Positions 7,924 to 15,804 of a stretch of 39,396 bases of DNA are shown in pieces. The DNA is from JANXSF01 sp043755435 (GTDB taxonomy: Bacteria; Acidobacteriota; Terriglobia; Bryobacterales; Bryobacteraceae), in NCBI GenBank assembly GCA_043755435.1, contig JAYUSZ010000092.1, positions 1 through 39,396 on the forward strand. The letters run 5' to 3'. The notes beneath the pieces were generated by a model. That model saw only the letters and a program-made list of their open reading frames with translations, was not told the DNA's origin and searched no databases. The position numbers and the translations under genes are program-made. How positions within the stretch are numbered: position 1 is the first letter of the stretch; the number at the start of each line of letters is the position of its first letter.

Positions 7924-9660
7924 CTACTTTAAGGAAACAACCATTCTTCCGATGATAGGAATTTCACCAACCACCGCACGGGCTGCCGCTATTTCACTCA
8001 ACACCGTCGGCGAATAGGTTGTCATGTAAGCCGCCACTTCAGGGAAAGTTCGCAAAAGGTAAGGGTTCCCCAGCGAAATCAGAATCACAGGTCTGCCCGT
8101 CTTGATGAATCCCTGCACCAACGCGGTAAATGTACCAGGCAAAGCAGTATCTCCTTTATATGCTCCAACCGAAACAAATGCAGCTATCACAATAGTTCCA
8201 CAGGTCCTTGAGTTTTCCAGCGTTTCGTCCATCGCACCTTGCGGCATAGTTGGATCCAGCAGCACTTTGGAAGATTTCGGCGACAACTTTTCCATCTCCT
8301 CTATAAACTGTAACCCCTGCGTTGTCATTCGCCGTTCAGCCAAAGCCACAAAGCAAGCATTGTCAGAATTACGCAATGGAACCAGGTTTCCATCATTCTT
8401 GAACATCGCTACAGCATGATTGGCCACGGTCTGAGCCTTCAATAGATCTTCAGGCTGGTCCAGCACTTTCGCGGCTGAGTCCATATTCACGAAGCGATTT
8501 CTGAATAGTCCCAACTGCAGCTTCGCCACTAAGAGTTTTTCAACGCTAGCTTCGATACGCGCCAAACTCAGCCGCTTTGTCAGAACTGCTTTTTCGATTG
8601 CCGCAATCACTGCATCGGGATTCTTTGGCATCAACAAAATATCAACCCCAGCACCCAACGCCTTAACCGCTGCCTCACCCGGAGAAAACAATTTAGACAA
8701 ACCTTGCATGTCCATCGCGTCTGTAACTACCAAGCCTTGAAACTTCAGTTCCTCCCGAAGCAGCTTCGTCATCACATTCCGGGATACGGTTGCGGGTATC
8801 TCCTCCGGTTCAAGTGACGGGACTGCTATATGCGCTGTCATAATGGAACCAACATTGCTCCCAATGGCTGCACGAAAGGGAACCAGTTCCACTTGATCCA
8901 TACGCTCCCTGGTGCCGTCAATCCTCGCCAACTGCATGTGGCTATCCATTGCGGTGTCCCCATGCCCTGGAAAATGTTTGGCGCATAAAAGTATCGGGTT
9001 GGCAGGGTCGGAATGAGCACCCGCTATAAACGCTTGGACGTGTGCGGCAACCTCATCGGGCTTTTGTCCATAGGAACGAATATTGATGATCGGATTGTCG
9101 GGATTATTGTTCACGTCAGCCACCGGCGCAAATACCCAATGCACACCCACGGCTCGCGCCTCACGGGCAGTTGCTGCACCCAGCTCACGTGTTGCCGCAA
9201 GGTCTCCAGCAGCATTGAATGCCATATTGTGCGGATACTTTATAGTGTTGGCCACTCTCATGGACGCGCCACGCTCCAAGTCCCCTCCAACAATCAACGG
9301 CAGCCTTGAAATCTTCTGCATGCCATTGAGGAACGTAATCATCTCGTATGGCTGCGCACTCTGCACCACTCCGTATCGATCCACTCTGTTAATTACAATC
9401 AACCCGCCTACACCCAACTCTGCTACTGCGTGGTGCAGGCGAACAGCCTCAGCGGACCTGTTTCTGGGTACTTCTCCGTAGGAGGTCACCACGATCAATT
9501 GCGCTATTTTTTGCCTCAATGTAAGGCTTCTGATAACTGCTTTTGCAATTGCAGCGTTGCTTGGGGGAAGTTGCTTTGGAGCAGGAATGATCTTTGGTTG
9601 TTGGGCTAACCCAGCAGCCACTTGGAAAACTACCAGAAGGATTAGAAATCTTACTCGCAC
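7924..9660 (-). CDS. Secreted glycoside hydrolase family 3, NagZ-like
   Basis: Probable beta-N-acetylhexosaminidase or beta-glucosidase, 578 residues, with a signal peptide (about 1-20). The TIM-barrel domain (about 38-370) contains KHFPGHGDTAMDSH (K228-H229 and H241), characteristic of the NagZ/GH3 branch that uses a mobile His-Asp loop, and the nucleophile D314 in VVTDAMDM. The remaining ~200 residues form the GH3 C-terminal alpha/beta domain, which short proteobacterial NagZ lacks, so this is the two-domain form. It begins at GTG 9660, immediately adjoining the TAA stop of the response regulator, which indicates translational coupling. A role in cleaving muropeptides or chitin-type sugars outside the cytoplasm is inference. 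Confidence 0.9.
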   Translation of the reverse strand: MRVRFLILLVVFQVAAGLAQQPKIIPAPKQLPPSNAAIAKAVIRSLTLRQKIAQLIVVTSYGEVPRNRSAEAVRLHHAVAELGVGGLIVINRVDRYGVVQSAQPYEMITFLNGMQKISRLPLIVGGDLERGASMRVANTIKYPHNMAFNAAGDLAATRELGAATAREARAVGVHWVFAPVADVNNNPDNPIINIRSYGQKPDEVAAHVQAFIAGAHSDPANPILLCAKHFPGHGDTAMDSHMQLARIDGTRERMDQVELVPFRAAIGSNVGSIMTAHIAVPSLEPEEIPATVSRNVMTKLLREELKFQGLVVTDAMDMQGLSKLFSPGEAAVKALGAGVDILLMPKNPDAVIAAIEKAVLTKRLSLARIEASVEKLLVAKLQLGLFRNRFVNMDSAAKVLDQPEDLLKAQTVANHAVAMFKNDGNLVPLRNSDNACFVALAERRMTTQGLQFIEEMEKLSPKSSKVLLDPTMPQGAMDETLENSRTCGTIVIAAFVSVGAYKGDTALPGTFTALVQGFIKTGRPVILISLGNPYLLRTFPEVAAYMTTYSPTVLSEIAAARAVVGEIPIIGRMVVSLK

Positions 9661-10113
9661 TTAAGAACTAGCGCCGGCAGCCTTTGCTCGCACCTTGGCG
9701 TGTGATACTGGCGGCTTCTTAATTGTTCGGCGCAGAAGGCGGGTAACAGAGCGGGTTAGATGAGGAACTTCATTTGTGTTCTTCTGAATCACCACATCGG
9801 CTCCTGTGTTGGCTTCCGTAAGCCCCAACGCTTCCACATGGCCCGACAGCAGAATCACAGGCATAACGGCCTTGGCGGCGCGGATCGATTGAATAAACGC
9901 CACTCCATCAACTTTAGGCAATCGATGATCCGTAATGACAAGATCAAAATGCAGCTCGGGGAATTTTTCACAAGCAGAAGCAGGTGAAGTCGCGGTTGCC
10001 ACCTCGTAACCCATTTCGGCCAATACGCTACGGCGTGCAGCCAACCCATTCTTATTATCGTCAACCATTAAAATGGTTTGCTTTTTGGAAGAAGTGGATG
10101 GCGGTGTTGGCAT
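9661..10113 (-). CDS. Single-domain response regulator (CheY-like receiver)
   Basis: Protein of 150 residues made of one receiver domain (about 12-130) plus a short basic, Lys/Ala-rich tail and no output domain. The acidic pocket D18-D19 (MVDDN), phospho-acceptor D62 (VITDHRLP), S90 (LLSGH) and K111 are all present, so phosphorylation should be possible. No histidine kinase is encoded in the window. The stop TAA abuts the GTG start of the GH3 hydrolase, an unusual pairing that suggests shared expression rather than known shared function. It starts with ATG at 10113, 16-31 bases downstream of a perfect dyad (10129-10144). Confidence 0.9.
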   Translation of the reverse strand: MPTPPSTSSKKQTILMVDDNKNGLAARRSVLAEMGYEVATATSPASACEKFPELHFDLVITDHRLPKVDGVAFIQSIRAAKAVMPVILLSGHVEALGLTEANTGADVVIQKNTNEVPHLTRSVTRLLRRTIKKPPVSHAKVRAKAAGASS

Positions 10114-10128
10114 CGTGAACAGTCGAAG

Positions 10129-10144
10129 GTAACAAAGCTGTTAC
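10129..10144. promoter_or_regulatory. Inverted repeat GTAACA-N4-TGTTAC upstream of response regulator
   Basis: A perfect 6-bp dyad, GTAACA AAGC TGTTAC, lies 16-31 bases upstream of the response-regulator start codon in the 106-bp gap after the VWA gene. Its size suits a dimeric repressor or activator site, or a small RNA hairpin. On the - strand a TTGACT hexamer lies just upstream of it, but no good -10 hexamer follows at 16-18 bases. The operator role is inference. Confidence 0.3.
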
Positions 10145-10219
10145 ATCAAAGTCAATCGTCTTCTATGCCACACAAAACGCATGGAAAAAACAGGTTGACA
10201 TTAAAGGTACTATGACGTT

Positions 10220-11359
10220 CTATTCCACTTCTCGAGGCGCTGTGTATCCTTGCTTTGCGATGACGGAATATTTCATTGGTTTATTTTTTTCGTCGGTAAT
10301 CTTCAAAGGTTCGTTCGTTGCCGGATTCACCAACTCAACTTTTAACTTGCGAAACTTTCCGTCCTTGGCCTGGTTCGTCGACTGATAGCCCAGGGAATAC
10401 TGATTGCGCAGCGATTCATGAATACCACGGAACACATTCCCCATCTCGCCCACAAAACGAGGGAAGAAAGCCTGGCCTCCACTTTCCTTGGAAAAGGTCT
10501 TTAGTTGGTTATCGGCTTGCAAAAAATCAAGGCGCGCAATGGCACCCATACCACCGCGTGCATCTGATAGTTCCCTCGCCATTTGAAGAATACTAATTGA
10601 GTAGATCGGCACACCGGCCAGTTGCACCTTCTTTCGAGTTTGATCGAAAGTTAGCTTGCTGAAAGTGTCTATTCCACTAGCAAACAAAACAATAGCTCGA
10701 CGCCCTTCAATTTCTGACATACGGTCTGCTGTATCCGTCAACGCGTCGTAAAGGTTCGATTCTGAGAATGCCGCAATTCGCAAACGCTGCATCGCTTCCT
10801 GGGCCTTTCTTTTGTCAGTGGAAAAATCGCTCAATATTTCTGGTCGAAGATCGTAAGCTACAACGGCCACAAAGTCTTCCGGTTTCAGAGTGGAAAGAAA
10901 GGCGTAAGTGTACGTTAGAGTTTCATACCAACCTTGACTCCAATAAGATTGGAACAAGTTACTGAATTCAATCACCATTGCCACAGTCATCGGAGCTTCA
11001 CCCATTCCAAAGTTTGTAAGTTGCTGAGGAACGCCATCTTCAACAATGCGAAAGTTTCCACGAGGAATGTTGGGGATGAACCTGCCGTTTTTGTCCAATA
11101 CGGAAACATCAACGGTCACCGTGTTCACATCGCTGCGAAAGGTTGGGGTCCCTTCGGCCATAACGCCGCCCTGTTTTTTGTACTTTGACGGGATTTTTTC
11201 GGCTTCCGCCTCAGCAGCAGTTTCGCCACTCCCGGTTTTCTTCTTTGGCCGGGAAACTGTAGTCGACGATTCAGTCTTCGGTCCCTGCTGTCCCGACAAT
11301 AATCCAAATCCGAAGGCAGTTAGCGACAAAGCGATCAGCAGACGAGTGAGCGGCTTCAT
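10220..11359 (-). CDS. VWA-domain protein of the acidobacterial VWFA-related type
   Basis: Exported protein of 379 residues with a signal peptide (about 1-24), a low-complexity Ser/Lys/Glu-rich linker (25-70) and then a beta-sandwich start (TVTVDVSVLDKNGRFI...FRIVEDGVPQ). This leads into a von Willebrand factor A-like domain (about 120-320), and the layout matches the acidobacterial VWFA-related family (TIGR03436). The first part of the metal-binding motif reads MVIEFSNLFQS instead of DxSxS, so the MIDAS is degenerate; this is common in the family. RRAIVLFASGIDTFS gives the second conserved strand. The function of the family is unknown; it is expanded in Acidobacteriota, supporting the taxonomic call. 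It lies between the rhomboid and response-regulator genes on the same strand. Confidence 0.88.
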   Translation of the reverse strand: MKPLTRLLIALSLTAFGFGLLSGQQGPKTESSTTVSRPKKKTGSGETAAEAEAEKIPSKYKKQGGVMAEGTPTFRSDVNTVTVDVSVLDKNGRFIPNIPRGNFRIVEDGVPQQLTNFGMGEAPMTVAMVIEFSNLFQSYWSQGWYETLTYTYAFLSTLKPEDFVAVVAYDLRPEILSDFSTDKRKAQEAMQRLRIAAFSESNLYDALTDTADRMSEIEGRRAIVLFASGIDTFSKLTFDQTRKKVQLAGVPIYSISILQMARELSDARGGMGAIARLDFLQADNQLKTFSKESGGQAFFPRFVGEMGNVFRGIHESLRNQYSLGYQSTNQAKDGKFRKLKVELVNPATNEPLKITDEKNKPMKYSVIAKQGYTAPREVE

Positions 11360-11420
11360 GCTTAAAACTATACCAGTTTGAAATGGTTCCAGGTCGTTGC
11401 TAATGTAAACGGTTACAGAA

Positions 11421-12197
11421 CTATTTTTCCCGATTCTTGTTCATGTAAACCTGAAATTTCCGGCGAGCTCTTTCCATCTTCCATTCGTGATAGCTGCGTT
11501 GGGCTTTTTCAACAATGCCGATTTCCTTTCGTTGACCAACGCGGAATCCAATGGGCTTCTTGCCGCCCATCTGCGTCCGCAGGAAAATGTAGCCCCAAAG
11601 CATTCCGCCAAGGTGGGCCACATGGCTAACGCCGCCCCCGGAATCCGTAATGGTCGAAAGAAACGATATGCCTCCAAGGATCAACCCCATGTACTTTGCC
11701 TTAATCGGGAAGACAAAATTGAAGTTCACAATCCGTTCGGGGTCCATCAGGACAAACGCCAGAATTAAGCCATAGATTGCGCCGCTAGCACCCAAGGTTC
11801 GCGAATTCATCGATCCAAACAGCGCATTGGCGATCACAACGGAAACGCCAGCACCAATGCCGCAGAAGAAATAATATTTCAGAAACTTCTTAGTGCCCCA
11901 AGCTTGCTCCAACTCGACCCCGAAGAACCAAAGCATCAGCATGTTGAATAGAATGTGCTGGAAGCCCAAGGGTGAATGCAAGAACATGTAGGAGGCCAGT
12001 TGCCAAATCATGAAGAATTGGACAACCATGCCCGGCACTAGCAGGAATGGTGAGAATATCTGATCATAACTGAATGCATGCGCCAGAAAGTAAAGAACAA
12101 AAAGAACAGTATTGGAAATGATCAGCCATTTCACCGCGACGGGGAAAAAGAACTGGGATTGTCCACGAGGAGCGTAAGGGCGTTCAGACAGTGCCAT
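11421..12197 (-). CDS. Rhomboid-family intramembrane serine protease
   Basis: Protein of 258 residues with six predicted transmembrane helices between about residues 20 and 210. The catalytic serine is S138 in GASGAIYG and the catalytic histidine is H195 in SHVAHLGGML, forming the rhomboid dyad. The HxxxN element HILFN (81-85) of helix two is also present, so the protein should be active. A basic cytoplasmic tail of about 45 residues (RKEIGIVEKAQRSYHEW and onward) follows the last helix. The substrate is unknown. The start ATG 12197 has no Shine-Dalgarno sequence and follows an AU-rich hairpin (12204-12222). Confidence 0.95.
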   Translation of the reverse strand: MALSERPYAPRGQSQFFFPVAVKWLIISNTVLFVLYFLAHAFSYDQIFSPFLLVPGMVVQFFMIWQLASYMFLHSPLGFQHILFNMLMLWFFGVELEQAWGTKKFLKYYFFCGIGAGVSVVIANALFGSMNSRTLGASGAIYGLILAFVLMDPERIVNFNFVFPIKAKYMGLILGGISFLSTITDSGGGVSHVAHLGGMLWGYIFLRTQMGGKKPIGFRVGQRKEIGIVEKAQRSYHEWKMERARRKFQVYMNKNREK

Positions 12198-12203
12198 GGT
12201 TCA

Positions 12204-12222
12204 TTTTTAGGATATCTAAAAA
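12204..12222 (-). promoter_or_regulatory. A+T hairpin just upstream of the rhomboid start
   Basis: TTTTTAG-GATAT-CTAAAAA forms a perfect 7-bp stem with a 5-base loop, located 7 bases before the rhomboid ATG and just beyond the stop of the small membrane-protein gene that ends at 12237. It could act as a weak terminator, an operator or a translation-affecting hairpin. The stem is almost wholly A-U, so it would be thermally labile. No function is established. Confidence 0.3.
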
Positions 12223-12236
12223 CCTCGGACGCCTGT

Positions 12237-12503
12237 TCAATTTCTACTGGCTCGATTTCTTGCGTCGGCTCGGTGACGCAAATGATATGCGCCGATCTCA
12301 GAAACAGCAGCAAGGATTCCCCATGCCTGCCAATGTGCTAGTGGGCCGCTTGGAACCGGAAATTCGCCCGCCCATCCCAAATCCGAACCTAGTCTCCAAA
12401 GGGAAAGTGAGCCGCTTACAACGGCAAAGGACGTAAGCAGAAAACTGCCCATCCACTCCATCTCTTCCTGTCGAACTTTCGGATCTTCAAACGGCAACGC
12501 CAC
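12237..12503 (-). CDS. Small two-helix membrane protein, copy 1 of a tandem pair
   Basis: Protein of 88 residues with an acidic N-terminus (about 1-17), one hydrophobic helix (about 18-38), a WRLGSDLGWAGEF turn and a second helix around HWQAWGILAAVSEIGAY, ending in a basic tail. I do not recognise a named family. It is supported as a real gene because the product encoded at 12675-12959 shares the pattern W-R-L-x2-D-L, then A-x2-F, S-G, H-W-Q-x-W and a later acidic residue in the same order. The GTG start at 12503 is preceded by a TAGGAGGG-type ribosome-binding sequence about 10-16 bases upstream. The likely location is the inner membrane; the role is unknown. Confidence 0.6.
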   Translation of the reverse strand: MALPFEDPKVRQEEMEWMGSFLLTSFAVVSGSLSLWRLGSDLGWAGEFPVPSGPLAHWQAWGILAAVSEIGAYHLRHRADARNRASRN

Positions 12504-12674
12504 GGTTTCCTGCCCTCCTACCTTCTATTAGTTATGATGCAGTTCACCACCTTATCGTTTCGATTCTGTAGAAGAATATTATTGATTTGGTACTACTTAG
12601 TCGGCAAAGGCAGTGGCGGCCTCGTGGCATTCAATAAATCGCCGCCGATATGGGTCCGTTTTGCCGGAAAATAC

Positions 12675-12959
12675 TCAGGAGTCGTTCGCTACAGAACCGC
12701 CGTACCGGTTCAGTGCAAATGATGCCGCTTCCAAAGCAATAGCCATAAACAGCCAAACCTGCCAATGCGAGAAAATTCCAGAAGCGATGGCGAACCCTTG
12801 TGCCAGACTCAGATCTGCCGCCAGTCGCCAGATAGCCAGCGCGAAAGCGAGTAATGCGGCGGGGGTAAGAAACGCCGAAGCAATCAGGGCAAGCTTCTTG
12901 TTCTTGTCTTTCACTTTGCGAATTTGGGGACCTCTGCCGAGGAAAAGGCGGACCCTCAT
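12675..12959 (-). CDS. Small two-helix membrane protein, copy 2 of a tandem pair
   Basis: Protein of 94 residues with a basic N-terminus (about 1-24, Lys/Arg-rich), a first helix (about 25-48), the motif WRLAADLSLAQGF and then SGIFSHWQVWLFMAIALEA forming the second helix. It matches the protein encoded at 12237-12503 position by position around WRL-x2-DL, SG and HWQ-x-W, implying an old tandem duplication. The charge at the N-terminus is opposite to that of copy 1 (basic here, acidic there), so the two may pair or insert differently. A longer + strand reading frame over 12613-12972 is antisense and shows no such similarity. The ATG at 12959 lacks a clear ribosome-binding site. Confidence 0.55.
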   Translation of the reverse strand: MRVRLFLGRGPQIRKVKDKNKKLALIASAFLTPAALLAFALAIWRLAADLSLAQGFAIASGIFSHWQVWLFMAIALEAASFALNRYGGSVANDS

Positions 12960-13087
12960 ATCTGGTTTCTGAAAATCTTGTACATAGCCCGAAGGAGCAT
13001 GTTTAAATTAGAAGATTACAGTCTACCAGCATTTGAGTTACATTGTTTTGAGTAGATCACTTAAGCGAAAGGAAAGCTCAATCAACT

Positions 13088-14230
13088 ATGCGAAAGCTAA
13101 ATACCGCCATCATTGGCACTGGATTCATGGGCCGGGTTCATACAGAAGGAGTCCGCCGGTTGGGGAATGTTGAGGTTGTTGCTGTTGCTGGAAGTTCCGA
13201 AGATTCGGCCCGGAAGTTCGCCGATTCCATTGGCATTCCTAAATCAACCGGTGATTACCGGACTTTGCTTGAGGACCCCTCTTTGGATGCGGTCCACGTC
13301 CTTACACCCAACGCCTTGCATTACCCCATGTCTATGGCTGCCCTCAAGGCAGGGAAGGCTGTACTTTGTGAAAAACCCCTAACCATGAGTTCTTCCGAAG
13401 CCAAAGAAATGGTGAAGTTGGCTGAAAAGAAGAACTTGGCTAATGCGGTTTGCCATAATCTGCGCTTCTACCCGGTTGTTCAGCATGTTCGTCAGCTAAT
13501 TCTGAGCGGAGAATTGGGTTCGATTTTGCATGTCCAAGGAACTTATTCGCAAGATTGGTTGCTTTACGATACTGACTTCAATTGGCGAATCGAACCCAAA
13601 TCGAACGGCGCACTCCGAGCAATGGGCGACATAGGTTCCCACTGGATGGATATGGTGCAGCACCTTACTGGGCTTCCCATTACTGCCGTTTGTGCGGATT
13701 TGGCCACGTTCCACAAAACCCGCAAGCGTCCCAAAGTCGCCATACAGACCTTTGCCGGCAAGAAACTGAAGCCCTCCGATTACGAAGAGGTGCCCATTAC
13801 TACCGACGATTACGGAGCGGTCCTCCTGCAATTGGGCGAGTCCGCTCGCGGTGCTTTCACCGTCAGTCAGGTAGCGGCTGGGAACAAGAACAAGTTCGTG
13901 TTTGAGATCTACGGCACCAAAATGGGCGTTTCCTGGAATCAGGAGCGGCCCGATGAATTGTGGATCGGCCGTCGAAACGAACCCAATATGGTAATTGTTA
14001 AGGATCCGTCTCTGTTGAAGGGACCGGCTGCTGGGTTTGCCGATCTTCCAGGTGGTCACAGCGAAGGTTACGACGATTCCCACAAGCAGTTATACCGCCG
14101 CTTCTATGCCCGCGTTGCTGACCCGAAAGCACCAGTAGATTACCCCACTTTCGAGGATGGCCTTCGTGGCATGGTGCTGCTCGAAAAGGTTTTGCAGAGC
14201 GCAAAGAAACGCGGCTGGGTGAATGTTTAA
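13088..14230 (+). CDS. Gfo/Idh/MocA-family NAD(P)-dependent oxidoreductase
   Basis: Predicted sugar or polyol dehydrogenase, 380 residues. The N-terminal Rossmann domain begins AIIGTGFMGRVH (G10-x-G-x2-G15), the family motif CEKPL is at 94-98 (K96 is the usual catalytic lysine) and the GDIGSHWMDM segment carries D181 and H185, the usual substrate-contact positions. No signal peptide is present, so it is probably cytoplasmic. The substrate cannot be told from the sequence; myo-inositol, glucose and amino-sugar derivatives are common in the family. The ATG has AAAGGAAA about 11 bases upstream. No neighbouring sugar transporter is visible. Confidence 0.9.
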   Translation: MRKLNTAIIGTGFMGRVHTEGVRRLGNVEVVAVAGSSEDSARKFADSIGIPKSTGDYRTLLEDPSLDAVHVLTPNALHYPMSMAALKAGKAVLCEKPLTMSSSEAKEMVKLAEKKNLANAVCHNLRFYPVVQHVRQLILSGELGSILHVQGTYSQDWLLYDTDFNWRIEPKSNGALRAMGDIGSHWMDMVQHLTGLPITAVCADLATFHKTRKRPKVAIQTFAGKKLKPSDYEEVPITTDDYGAVLLQLGESARGAFTVSQVAAGNKNKFVFEIYGTKMGVSWNQERPDELWIGRRNEPNMVIVKDPSLLKGPAAGFADLPGGHSEGYDDSHKQLYRRFYARVADPKAPVDYPTFEDGLRGMVLLEKVLQSAKKRGWVNV

Positions 14231-14248
14231 GGTTAAAAGGCACATAGA

Positions 14249-15058
14249 ATGTCCTCCAATGAAAAGGTCTGCCGAAATTGCGGGACTCATCTAGCTGGAG
14301 CCTTTTGCAGCGATTGCGGTCAGAAGCGTTTTTCCGATCACGATAAGACATTCGGTCATTTTGTTCACGACGTGGTGCACGAAGCGACCCACGTTGATTC
14401 CAAAGTATTTGGAACCTTTTGGACTCTTCTCACCCGACCAGGGGTTCTGACTGGAGATTACTGGGCAGGCCGTCTGGGGAAATGGATTCGCCCATTGCGA
14501 CTCTTCGTTGTAATTTCTACAATCCACTTTCTGCTGGTCGGCGGAGTTGGTCCATTGAACATGAGTCTTCACACCAGCCGCGATATTAAAGGCAATGTGA
14601 AATTTGGTTTCAAGCCAGGGAAGTCTGAAATCTCTTCAACGGAGAAGCCGGAAGACAGAGAGTTTAGAGAAAAGGTGGACCAAAAGTCTCACAAGGTCTA
14701 CACGTGGCTGCGCTATTCAAGCCTGCTGGCGCTGGCCACCGTTTCCTTCCTTTTTTTTCGAAAGCGCCAACCCTATTTTGTGGATCATCTGGTCAGTGCT
14801 ATGCATGTTTATAGCTTCCAGTTGCTTGTCAGTATCGGCTTGGCTCCCTTGATTCTGTGGAATAGGGTTTTCTCGATACCTTTATTGATCTGTACAAGTA
14901 TCTATATTGTGATGCACCAATTGCGGTTGTTCCCGGAAGGCAAAGCAATCTCAATCCTGAAGTCCGTTTTGCTTTTCCTTGTCTTCGTAGCTGTGGAAAA
15001 TGTTTTCGTTCTCCTGTTATCTGGAATCATTGCCATTCGTTTAGTGACCGCCCAATAA
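14249..15058 (+). CDS. DUF3667-type membrane protein with N-terminal zinc ribbon
   Basis: Protein of 269 residues opening with a four-cysteine zinc-ribbon, C8-x2-C11 and C20-x2-C23 (FCSDCGQKR), as in the DUF3667 family. A hydrophilic region follows, then hydrophobic helices (about 90-108, 155-170, 185-205, 208-225 and 232-262). The segment WTLLTRPGVLTGDYWAGR is a recognisable DUF3667 landmark just before the first helix. A charged loop (about 120-150, rich in Lys and Glu) separates helix one from the rest. The function of the family is unknown. It follows the oxidoreductase gene by 18 bases and is probably co-transcribed. Confidence 0.82.
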   Translation: MSSNEKVCRNCGTHLAGAFCSDCGQKRFSDHDKTFGHFVHDVVHEATHVDSKVFGTFWTLLTRPGVLTGDYWAGRLGKWIRPLRLFVVISTIHFLLVGGVGPLNMSLHTSRDIKGNVKFGFKPGKSEISSTEKPEDREFREKVDQKSHKVYTWLRYSSLLALATVSFLFFRKRQPYFVDHLVSAMHVYSFQLLVSIGLAPLILWNRVFSIPLLICTSIYIVMHQLRLFPEGKAISILKSVLLFLVFVAVENVFVLLLSGIIAIRLVTAQ

Positions 15059-15390
15059 CCTTATTTGAACCAATCAAGAATAGCCATCACCATCACTTAT
15101 CCAACTGAATCTGACCTCTTTTCATCCACTTGCAAAAACGCAGTGGGTTGCGATTAGAAGGCTTATGAGACGCTTAATTAGGAAGACAAATTGCTGGCCA
15201 GCAACTTCCCAAAAAATTGAGTCCTCGAGGCAATTGAATCCTCTGGCGTTCTAAATCGAATCTGAAGCAGGCTGCCACCGTTACGTTGGCAGTCTGGAAG
15301 GTGAAATGAGGAGCGCCAGTTGGATAGAATTTGCGTTTGCCGGTTCGCGAGGCTGTAGTGTGTTTGTTCGCCAACTGATAGAATCATGTT
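15059..15390. other. Intergenic region with a 14-bp palindrome and a short hairpin
   Basis: This 332-bp gap holds no convincing gene. Two symmetrical elements are visible: TTGCTGGCCAGCAA at 15191-15204, a perfect palindrome, and a CTGCCA/TGGCAG stem (15272-15277 with 15287-15292) with a 9-base loop. Neither is followed by a T-run. Two small - strand frames (within 15174-15387) overlap each other and look like chance. The region probably contains the promoter of the lipoprotein-flavoprotein-hemL operon. Confidence 0.4.
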
Positions 15391-15789
15391 GTGCCCCGCA
15401 ACATTTCTGCTCTATCTTGTACCCTAGCGATTTTCTTATTTGCCTGCGCGAAGTCGTCGCAGAATCCCGAAGCGGTTAAGCAAGCCGTGGTTGAGCATCT
15501 TTCCAAACGCACTGACGGCATGCTGTCAGCCATGGATATTGATGTGAAAACTGTCAGCTTCCGAGCCGATGGTGCCGACGCCATTGTCAGCTTCCGTCCC
15601 AAAGGTTCGAAAGAAGGCGGCATGGACATGAATTATGAATTGGAGCTCAAGAACGGCAAATGGGCGGTTAAGCCGAAACCCGCAGCCGGCATCGCCCCTC
15701 ATGGTGGCGCGGCTCCAACTCCAGGAACGAACGCAATGCCTCCTGGCCATCCGGCCATGCCTGGTTCGCCGGTTCATCCGCAAAACTAA
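15391..15789 (+). CDS. Small putative lipoprotein
   Basis: Protein of 132 residues with a short signal sequence ending in LFAC (cysteine at about 19), an acceptable lipobox, followed by a folded region of about 70 residues (VKQAVVEHLSKRTDGMLSAM onward, then alternating strands). The C-terminal tail of about 40 residues is rich in Pro, Gly, Ala, Met and His (for example MPPGHPAMPGSPVHP). The start is taken as GTG 15391. I do not recognise the family. The His/Met-rich tail could bind metal, but this is speculation. It is 15 bases upstream of the flavoprotein gene, probably in the same operon. Confidence 0.65.
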   Translation: MPRNISALSCTLAIFLFACAKSSQNPEAVKQAVVEHLSKRTDGMLSAMDIDVKTVSFRADGADAIVSFRPKGSKEGGMDMNYELELKNGKWAVKPKPAAGIAPHGGAAPTPGTNAMPPGHPAMPGSPVHPQN

Positions 15790-15804
15790 CGTGAGAGGAC
15801 GACG

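Noticed and set aside
12613..12972. + strand frame of 119 codons over the second small membrane-protein gene
   Set aside because: Its product is low in hydrophobic pattern and has no similarity to the neighbour, whereas the - strand frame matches its tandem paralogue.
13496..14083. - strand frame of 195 codons antisense to the oxidoreductase gene
   Set aside because: Fully inside the Gfo/Idh/MocA gene on the opposite strand with no recognisable motif.
15174..15387. Two overlapping - strand frames of 66 and 69 codons in the intergenic region
   Set aside because: They overlap in different frames, lack ribosome-binding sites and give no recognisable product.
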